Positions 59,037-64,000 of a stretch of DNA of 64,000 bases are shown piece by piece. Positions within the stretch are counted from its first letter, which is position 1. Each line of letters opens with the position of its first letter. Source of the DNA: CAWCON01 sp963797185 (GTDB lineage: Bacteria; Patescibacteriota; Saccharimonadia; Saccharimonadales; UBA4665); contig CAWCON010000001.1 of NCBI GenBank assembly GCA_963797185.1, positions 372,001 to 436,000 of the forward strand. The letters run 5' to 3'. The notes beneath the pieces are model-generated. The model made no database searches. It saw only the letters and a program-made list of their open reading frames with translations, and was not told where the DNA came from. Both the position numbers and the translations under genes were made by a program.

Positions 59037-60098
59037 TTAAGCGTCACGTCTTAATACTAGCCAATAAGTAGCACCTATAGGAATAACCGATAATGCTAGG
59101 TACAAGCCTGTTTCAATGCGCTGAAAATCCCAGTACCTATACGGTGGCTGATACTTAGTGTCCAGCTGGTAGCCAAGAGTCGCCAAACAATTTATATTTA
59201 TTGCTGGCCCACCATTTCGGCTAACAATGGCTATGTGGGTGTTCGGGCCACCATTACCACCTGCTTGTTTAATAGCTTCTGTGTGTCCTTCGGGGATGCC
59301 TGCGTTAGTGATTACGCACTCTGAAGGAGGATTAGACCAGTTAATTGATCGACCCTTACTAGTAACAGGATTTTGGTTTAATACTAACCCTGTACCACCA
59401 GAAGATGGCAACGGACCGTTGCCATCATTAGCGAGTAAAGATACTTTGTAGTTTAATGGAGCTTCGTAGTGGGGTCGTACAAAGTTCGGCACAACGACTA
59501 AAACAATCGCAATCAATAGGAGCAGCGTAACACCGAGAGCCGCCATTGTTCGTCTGAACCAAGCGCCAAACATAATACCTAAGGAAACGGCGAATACAGC
59601 ATAGGCGATAGGTACAATACCTTGAGTGGAAAATTCGAGGGTGTTGAATCTATTCATATTCAGAATATTATTTGTCTTAAACCACCATGTGTTTAGTGCT
59701 GCAAAGGCAGCGGCAACAACAGCTGTGCCAACTAATACCCAGACTAGCTTAACGGTTAACCATTTACGCCTAGATATATTTTGTGTCCAAACTAACTTGT
59801 TTGTTCCCTCTGAGTACTCTCTGGCAAGAAATGGCACACCCCAAAATAAACCCAGTATTATTGGTAACAGCAAAACAGCAAGAGGCACTAATTGAAGCAT
59901 TAATTGGTCTGTACTTGACTGTAACAGCTCACCACTTAACTGATCACAGGTGTCAGTAGCCTTACAGGTTGTCAGAGCGTGTTGGTAAGTATGCCAAAAG
60001 CTAAGCCCTGTCGGAATGGTGACTGCTGCAAATATTACTAGGAATATACCGGCAACCAGAAACTGTTTGCGGTGTTGTCGCCAAGCTAACCAGTTCAT
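59037..60098 (-). CDS. ABC transporter permease (353 aa)
   Basis: The start is ATG 60098 (MNWLAWRQHRKQFLVAGIFL), with AGGAAG 7 bp upstream; the longer frame to 60197 overlaps the ATPase and was rejected. Six membrane helices are visible (about 14-33, 75-95, 125-145, 165-190, 195-215, 330-348) with an extracytoplasmic loop of about 110 residues. The type is the ABC-2 exporter permease seen in actinobacterial GntR-ABC modules. It overlaps the ATPase stop by ATGA. The C-terminus lies near site D. Confidence 0.85.
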   Translation of the reverse strand: MNWLAWRQHRKQFLVAGIFLVIFAAVTIPTGLSFWHTYQHALTTCKATDTCDQLSGELLQSSTDQLMLQLVPLAVLLLPIILGLFWGVPFLAREYSEGTNKLVWTQNISRRKWLTVKLVWVLVGTAVVAAAFAALNTWWFKTNNILNMNRFNTLEFSTQGIVPIAYAVFAVSLGIMFGAWFRRTMAALGVTLLLLIAIVLVVVPNFVRPHYEAPLNYKVSLLANDGNGPLPSSGGTGLVLNQNPVTSKGRSINWSNPPSECVITNAGIPEGHTEAIKQAGGNGGPNTHIAIVSRNGGPAININCLATLGYQLDTKYQPPYRYWDFQRIETGLYLALSVIPIGATYWLVLRRDA

Positions 60099-61012
60099 CG
60101 TGCGCTTCCTTTCGCTGCCATAGTGTCCGCTACATTTCTCTTTTGCCCCATGTAAGCCAGTACCATTTCTTCTATATCTACATCTCGTATATGCCAATGC
60201 GGGTCATGAAACTTGGTGTCCTTTAGGCGAACCAGTAAGCTAGTCTCTCTGGCAGTATCAGACTGTTGGATAATAGTGTATTTATCGTTTTCAACATTAT
60301 CTTGGTGTGTGCCAACTAATAACTTGTGTGTCCTTAAGGCCTGTTCAATATCACCACAAAGCTGTGTTTCGCCAGAGGCTAGGATAATAAGATGGTCGCA
60401 AACTCTCTCTAGGTCTGCGAGTAAATGAGATGACATGACAATCGTTAACTCACCGTCAGCGTCTGTTACAGCTTGGGCCAGAGACTTTAAGAAGTCTACC
60501 CTAGCCAGTGGGTCGAGTGCAGCTACTGGTTCATCAAGTAATAATAATTTTGGTTTTTTAGCTAACGCCAGCCCTAAGGCTACTTGGGCTCTTTGTCCAC
60601 CAGATAGTTTACCAACAGGACGGTCTAGTGGAATAGATAATTCGTTAAGTCGTCTTGTGGCTAGCTCAGAATCCCAATTGCTGTTTAGATGTTGCCCCAT
60701 GGCAATATGTTCTTTAGCGTTCAGTCGAGTATACATAGGAATTTCTTGGGCTAAATAACCAATCTCAGATATATATTCAGGGCTTTGAGAGGGGGATTGA
60801 CTCAGCACATTTGCACTGCCTACACTTGCTCTACTTAGACTGACCAGGAGCTTCAGCAAAGTAGTTTTACCAGCACCATTTGGACCAACAAGGGCCGATA
60901 CGCTACCTTTCGGCACGTTAATACTACAGTCTTTGAGTGCCCAAAATGACCCGTAGCGCTTGCCGAGTCCAGTGGTCTGTACCGCAGATTTACTTATTGT
61001 TTGTTGACTCAT
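60095..61012 (-). CDS. ABC transporter ATP-binding protein (305 aa)
   Basis: Walker A GPNGAGKTTLLKLL, signature LSGGQRAQVALGLAL, Walker B LLLLDEPVAALD and switch His in SSHLLADLERV are complete. A C-terminal part of about 90 residues (from TQLCGDIEQAL) follows. It works with the permease at 59037 and is controlled by the GntR regulator just upstream, as in YtrA-type operons. The start codon shares its last base region with the regulator's stop. Confidence 0.92.
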   Translation of the reverse strand: MSQQTISKSAVQTTGLGKRYGSFWALKDCSINVPKGSVSALVGPNGAGKTTLLKLLVSLSRASVGSANVLSQSPSQSPEYISEIGYLAQEIPMYTRLNAKEHIAMGQHLNSNWDSELATRRLNELSIPLDRPVGKLSGGQRAQVALGLALAKKPKLLLLDEPVAALDPLARVDFLKSLAQAVTDADGELTIVMSSHLLADLERVCDHLIILASGETQLCGDIEQALRTHKLLVGTHQDNVENDKYTIIQQSDTARETSLLVRLKDTKFHDPHWHIRDVDIEEMVLAYMGQKRNVADTMAAKGSAR

Positions 61013-61398
61013 TAATTTTCCCTCCTAGTGTTATGTAGCGTTGAATTTATTAGTGCTTCGATTGTTTCTTCATCAAGACCAGCTCTTTTAGCTTCTTGAA
61101 TCCAGTTAACTAGACCATCAGCTAATGCAGCTTGTACCTTTGGTAGAGGACCTGCTAATTTACCTGATACGAACGTACCACTACCAGTTCTACCCTCAGC
61201 AAGACCTAACATTTCTAGTTCTCTGTAAGCTTTGAATACGGTGTTCGGGTTAATCGCAATCATCGAGACTACTTCTTTTACAGTAGGGAGTTGGTCTCCC
61301 TCTAAAAGTATCCCTAGACGAAGAGCTTGTTTAACTTGCTGGACAATTTGAAGGTACGGTGGAACTCCAGAATGTGTACTAAGTCTGAATGTAATCAT
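61012..61398 (-). CDS. GntR family regulator, YtrA subfamily
   Basis: The 128-residue protein has the GntR winged helix (PPYLQIVQQVKQALRLGILL, AINPNTVFKAYRELEMLG, EGRTGSGTFVSG) and a short C-terminal dimer part, the layout of YtrA-type regulators. These usually repress their own ABC transporter operon and respond to cell-envelope drugs. It is the first gene of a three-gene operon. Confidence 0.92.
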   Translation of the reverse strand: MITFRLSTHSGVPPYLQIVQQVKQALRLGILLEGDQLPTVKEVVSMIAINPNTVFKAYRELEMLGLAEGRTGSGTFVSGKLAGPLPKVQAALADGLVNWIQEAKRAGLDEETIEALINSTLHNTRREN

Positions 61399-61463
61399 AA
61401 TAGTACCATTTTACTAGTTTCATAGTGAAATTATAAGCCTGATTTTTGTTGTGTCAAATAAAT

Positions 61464-61489
61464 AAAGACTTCCGGAAAAAGAAGTCTTT
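61464..61489 (-). terminator. Terminator copy after site B
   Basis: AAAGACTTC and GAAGTCTTT pair around CGGAAAAA. On the minus strand it follows AGCATAAGCATTATT, in the same order as the copy at 58898, so it looks like a diverged duplicate of the tRNA-Gln terminator. Confidence 0.75.
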
Positions 61490-61495
61490 AATAAT

Positions 61496-61536
61496 GCTTA
61501 TGCTTGGCTGGGTATCTGTGACGAAGTTAGAACCAT
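61496..61536 (-). repeat. tRNA-Gln-type repeat, site B
   Basis: On the minus strand it reads ATGGTTCTAACTTCG, TCACAGATACCCAGCCA and then AGCATAAGC. The last 17 bases (CCCAGCCAAGCATAAGC) are identical to the tRNA-Gln end and flank. The other 32 bases are identical to site C. Together with the terminator it accounts for the gap between the GntR and M23-like genes; I see nothing else there. Confidence 0.85.
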
Positions 61537-61702
61537 GGTAGGTTGCATTTAGTTTTACCCTTATAGTTTGAACCGAATTGTGGGGAGTGTAAGGAACTGA
61601 ATTTGTACGGCGGGCGCTATTTATGGGGTTCGATGTAGTAGTCAGCGCGGTATTAGAAACAAAATCAAAAGGTGGTCATATCGACACTATTCAAAACTAC
61701 TG

Positions 61703-62575
61703 CTAGTTAACAGATGTAGCATTGTTACCCTGTGGTCCGGGCTGGCTGCTTGAGTCTGATTGGTTGTCGTAAAGGGACTGGTACGGATTGGCGCGCAGCG
61801 ATACGTAACCCTCAAGCATATTCATTTTTTGGCTAGCTGTTCGCACGAAGGACTGACCATTGCACTGGTAATGTTTTGCATCCGCTTCGGCCTTCGTGAG
61901 TACGAAATTGCTCGGTTTATAACCAAGCGCAGCATAGGGCGCAAACGCGGCTGACGTCATATAGTCGAAGATGGACATATAGACAACTTTCCCCTCAGGA
62001 AACGTCTTCGCTTCGTAGGTGACGTCGATCTCGTCCATTGGTCCAATCGTGGCGATCATTTGGCCGCTAGTGACATGGCTGCCAATGTGGAGTGATGGTG
62101 AAAGATCAATATGGAAAAGTATCACATAAAAACTCGGATCCTTCGCCGAAGCGATGTGTACTTGCGTACCAAGAGGAGTCGTGTCGACGGCATTGTAGGT
62201 GATAGTGCCATCGAAAGGTGCGTAGATGTCAATGTTCGGATGACCAGGCGTCGGCTTCGATCGGACCTCTACATTATTGACGATGTCCTGACTAAAATTG
62301 TAATAGTTTTTCATACTCCGGCATGTTTCGCCATCCCACGACGCGGACGAATAGTCATGACCAGCGTCAGAACGAAATTGTGAAATCGCAAAAATTTGAT
62401 TGAGCTGGACCGGGTTCGCAGTGATTGGTGGCACGTCGGCAGGGTTGAAACTCAAGAGTGGATCAGCATGCCTGAATACTAAGTAACCGACTCCAGCGAT
62501 AGCAAATAAAACGACAAGTAGAACCAAAATAATATCGTGAGAGAAGCCACGGCTATTTAATTTTTTAAATTTCAT
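61703..62575 (-). CDS. Membrane-anchored M23-like (LytM fold) protein (290 aa)
   Basis: The N-terminus (NSRGFSHDIILVLLVVLFAI) is a pilin-like anchor. The domain at about 130-190 follows the LytM pattern: HPNIDIYAPFDGTITYN (first metal pair HxxxD), then VILFHIDLSPSLHIGSHVTS and GQMIATIGP. The usual HxH at the second site reads HID, and no HLHFE motif is found, so peptidase activity is doubtful. A wall-binding role is possible. It is the middle cassette of the second array. Confidence 0.7.
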   Translation of the reverse strand: MKFKKLNSRGFSHDIILVLLVVLFAIAGVGYLVFRHADPLLSFNPADVPPITANPVQLNQIFAISQFRSDAGHDYSSASWDGETCRSMKNYYNFSQDIVNNVEVRSKPTPGHPNIDIYAPFDGTITYNAVDTTPLGTQVHIASAKDPSFYVILFHIDLSPSLHIGSHVTSGQMIATIGPMDEIDVTYEAKTFPEGKVVYMSIFDYMTSAAFAPYAALGYKPSNFVLTKAEADAKHYQCNGQSFVRTASQKMNMLEGYVSLRANPYQSLYDNQSDSSSQPGPQGNNATSVN

Positions 62576-62757
62576 GTTTTTGGTTAACTTACCTTAAAAG
62601 TTTTAGATTTTTATTTTTAGCAATAGCTTAACTGGTTATTAATTATAATCTGAGAGTGAATGTTGTCAAGTATCATCTTAAATCCATTCTCAAAAGTTCA
62701 TAAAAAGCTTAAGGCAACTTCTTAGTAATGGATGTGCTTAAGTTAACGGTAGTGAAA

Positions 62758-62789
62758 TGGCTGGGTATCTGTGACGAAGTTAGAACCAT
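62758..62789 (-). repeat. tRNA-Gln-type repeat, site C
   Basis: The 32 bases are identical to part of site B (ATGGTTCTAACTTCG...CCCAGCCA on the minus strand). The following flank differs (TTTCACTACC), so the tRNA flank is missing in this copy. Confidence 0.85.
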
Positions 62790-62834
62790 TTGTGCGTCTA
62801 GGCCGAGTTCCGATTTTTTTGAATCTGGATTAAA

Positions 62835-63581
62835 TTAGTTGTAATTGACTGAAGCGAGTATTTGAGTCGCTGTTTTGGTATCTGCTGCGTTAAACCATGC
62901 AAGTGCGGCAGCATTGGTAGTAAATGGAGAAACATAGGCATTAGGCGGCTGAGCAATGGCTAAATATTGTAGGTAAGACGGGTTTGGGCCTTTAGCGTTT
63001 ACGAATAGTGAAGCCACCCCCGACATTGCATCTTTATATGTATTGGTTCCAGTAGTCACGCTGTTTTGCTGCAAGGTAGTATTGTCGCTCACAAAGTAGC
63101 TATCCGTAAAGGAATTGCTTAAGATTGAAACGTTTTTAACTATTTTTAAGTCAGTTGTCGACGCTGGAGACGTTTCACTTAAAACATCGTCTGTCTCAGA
63201 GTCACCATCATTCAATGGAGGAGCATCGTTTGGTTGGTAGACCACTTTAACATCGCCGGATGGACTAGTGATGTCCTCTTCCTCCGGATTGCTGCCTTGG
63301 TTACTTACGTCTGCTAACTTCCAGTTCGATGGATACTTAACACATAGGCCACCGACGCTTGAGCAATAAGAAAGCCAGCCTTGGTATGGATTGGGTTGTG
63401 TAGCAACTGTCTTCTTGGTGTTCGAGGATGTCCTTGTTGTTGATGGGGTTGATATTGGGCTTGTGGCTTTTGCCTTATGATTATGCTGGTAAACTAACCA
63501 GCCTGCGGCTCCAATAGCTATTAAAATAACAAGGATAATTACTAACTCAACAGCACTAAAGCCTTTTTGATTTATCTTCAC
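62835..63581 (-). CDS. Pilin-like secreted protein (248 aa)
   Basis: KGFSAVELVIILVILIAIGA (residues 6-25) is a prepilin-type anchor, followed by a Ser/Thr linker and an extracellular domain of about 190 residues with two cysteines near 73 and 80. It is of unknown family, similar in layout to the cassette protein at 16055 in the first array. It is the cassette nearest tRNA-Gln. Confidence 0.72.
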   Translation of the reverse strand: MKINQKGFSAVELVIILVILIAIGAAGWLVYQHNHKAKATSPISTPSTTRTSSNTKKTVATQPNPYQGWLSYCSSVGGLCVKYPSNWKLADVSNQGSNPEEEDITSPSGDVKVVYQPNDAPPLNDGDSETDDVLSETSPASTTDLKIVKNVSILSNSFTDSYFVSDNTTLQQNSVTTGTNTYKDAMSGVASLFVNAKGPNPSYLQYLAIAQPPNAYVSPFTTNAAALAWFNAADTKTATQILASVNYN

Positions 63582-63625
63582 AATTAAATACTAACATGCA
63601 TAATAATATTTCTAAAGCTTATGCT

Positions 63626-63699
63626 TGGCTGGGGATGAGGGATTCGAACCCCCGATTCTGGGACCAGAACCCAGTGCCTTACCACTTGGCCAATCCCCA
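63626..63699 (-). tRNA. tRNA-Gln(CTG)
   Basis: On the minus strand the acceptor TGGGGAT pairs with ATCCCCA, followed by G73 and an encoded CCA. The anticodon loop TTCTGGT gives CTG, reading CAG. The T arm GGGGGTTCGAATCCCTC is standard. A TATAAT box lies about 15 bp before its 5' end. Its 3' end and flank recur at sites B and D. Confidence 0.96.
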
Positions 63700-63904
63700 A
63701 TACCTACAGCGCATTATACTAAAATAACCTCTAACTACTTAAAAAAATCAAGGTCTGTCAAGTTCTTTAGGCAGAAAACCATTCTTATGCTTAAATTTGC
63801 TTTCCATTTGATATCCTTTTGGTACCCTAGATCTTTCATCAGTTTTGTAGGGGCATTCCTTAGATGTAGCGGGACGGGTAGATCTGGGTAATCACCCGCA
63901 GTAG

Positions 63905-64000
63905 CTAAAGCCTATTCATAGCATCGGCGACAACTCTAGACTTGTTGCATTTTGCGAGTACTATTGCGCAGTGAAAAAGGTCGTATTGGCATTCTGGCAT
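63905..64000 (-). CDS. Possible C-terminal end of a gene running in from the right
   Basis: An open frame enters from the window edge, ends CAIVLAKCNKSRVVADAMNR plus L, and stops at 63905-63907. It holds three cysteines in 31 codons. It is too short to assign, and may not be a gene. Confidence 0.25.
   Translation of the reverse strand: MPECQYDLFHCAIVLAKCNKSRVVADAMNRL

Larger units (their letters stand above)
58927..63699 (-). mobile_element. tRNA-Gln-anchored cassette array
   Basis: Reading on the minus strand from tRNA-Gln(CTG), three segments follow, each closed by a copy of a tRNA-end-like sequence: a pilin-like gene (to site C, 62758), a membrane-anchored M23-like gene (to site B, 61505), and a GntR-ABC operon (to site D, 58927). 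Sites B and C share 32 identical bases that include GGTTCTAACTTCGTCACAG and end in CCCAGCCA. Sites B and D also share the tRNA flank AGCATAAGC and a following hairpin. All genes lie on the minus strand. No recombinase is inside. Insertion by site-specific recombination is inferred. Confidence 0.7.

Noticed and set aside
63625..63891. An 88-codon plus-strand frame
   Set aside because: It lies over tRNA-Gln on the opposite strand, so it is a shadow frame.

Overview
The window looks like a contig from Candidatus Saccharibacteria (TM7, Patescibacteria), probably environmental. This is an inference from gene content: a leucyl-tRNA synthetase with the family's usual layout, L32 without zinc cysteines, S16 and a KH protein with long acidic tails, many pilin-like secreted proteins with GF(S/T)..E signals, short intergenic regions, several starts with a -10 box but no Shine-Dalgarno, and UGA used as a normal stop.

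Layout. 1-2.5 kb: tail of an M24 peptidase, a YvlD-type membrane protein, secG and an oligopeptide-binding protein. 2.55-16.8 kb: tRNA-Leu(CAG) followed by an array of about 14 direct repeats of 45-60 bp. The repeats punctuate small cassettes, mostly one unrecognised gene each, on either strand, while the repeats all point the same way. 16.9-23.1 kb: secreted GH114 protein, a 1-kb gap with an orphan promoter and a large hairpin, a tail-fibre-like protein paralogous to one in the array, and a GH-A-type hydrolase. 23.2-36.3 kb: tRNA-Ala(CGC), purK-purE, a histidine kinase, membrane proteins, murF, ddl, alr and leuS (with a Nudix domain inserted). 36.4-43.4 kb: rpmF, nusB, a Nudix gene, rnc, rpsP, khpA, trmD, Ni-superoxide dismutase with its protease, and an ABC exporter; five of these genes carry apparent frameshifts. 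43.5-58.9 kb: gnd-zwf, an LPXTG protein with sortase and glycosyltransferase, DEAD-box helicase, RRM protein, ATP-grasp ligase, pilin, ABC-F protein, Pif1-like helicase and small conserved genes. 58.9-63.7 kb: a second tRNA-anchored array running leftwards from tRNA-Gln(CTG), with three cassettes separated by copies of the tRNA 3' end and its flank.

The main result is the two tRNA-anchored cassette arrays. In both, the repeat looks like a decayed tRNA 3' half (T-loop-like TTCNAA, then an acceptor-like end with CCA) followed by the native downstream flank of the anchoring tRNA. Each cassette carries one or a few genes with no recombinase, and the repeat follows the gene closely. This suggests repeated site-specific insertion at tRNA 3' ends by an enzyme encoded elsewhere, giving an integron-like store of accessory genes. 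I recognised no integrase in the window. The system is inferred from sequence pattern only.

The remaining genes fit a small-genome epibiont or scavenger: peptide uptake, peptidoglycan end steps (alr, ddl, murF), oxidative pentose phosphate steps (zwf, gnd), oxygen defence (Ni-SOD), surface display (sortase, pilins, tail-fibre-like proteins, glycosidases) and translation.
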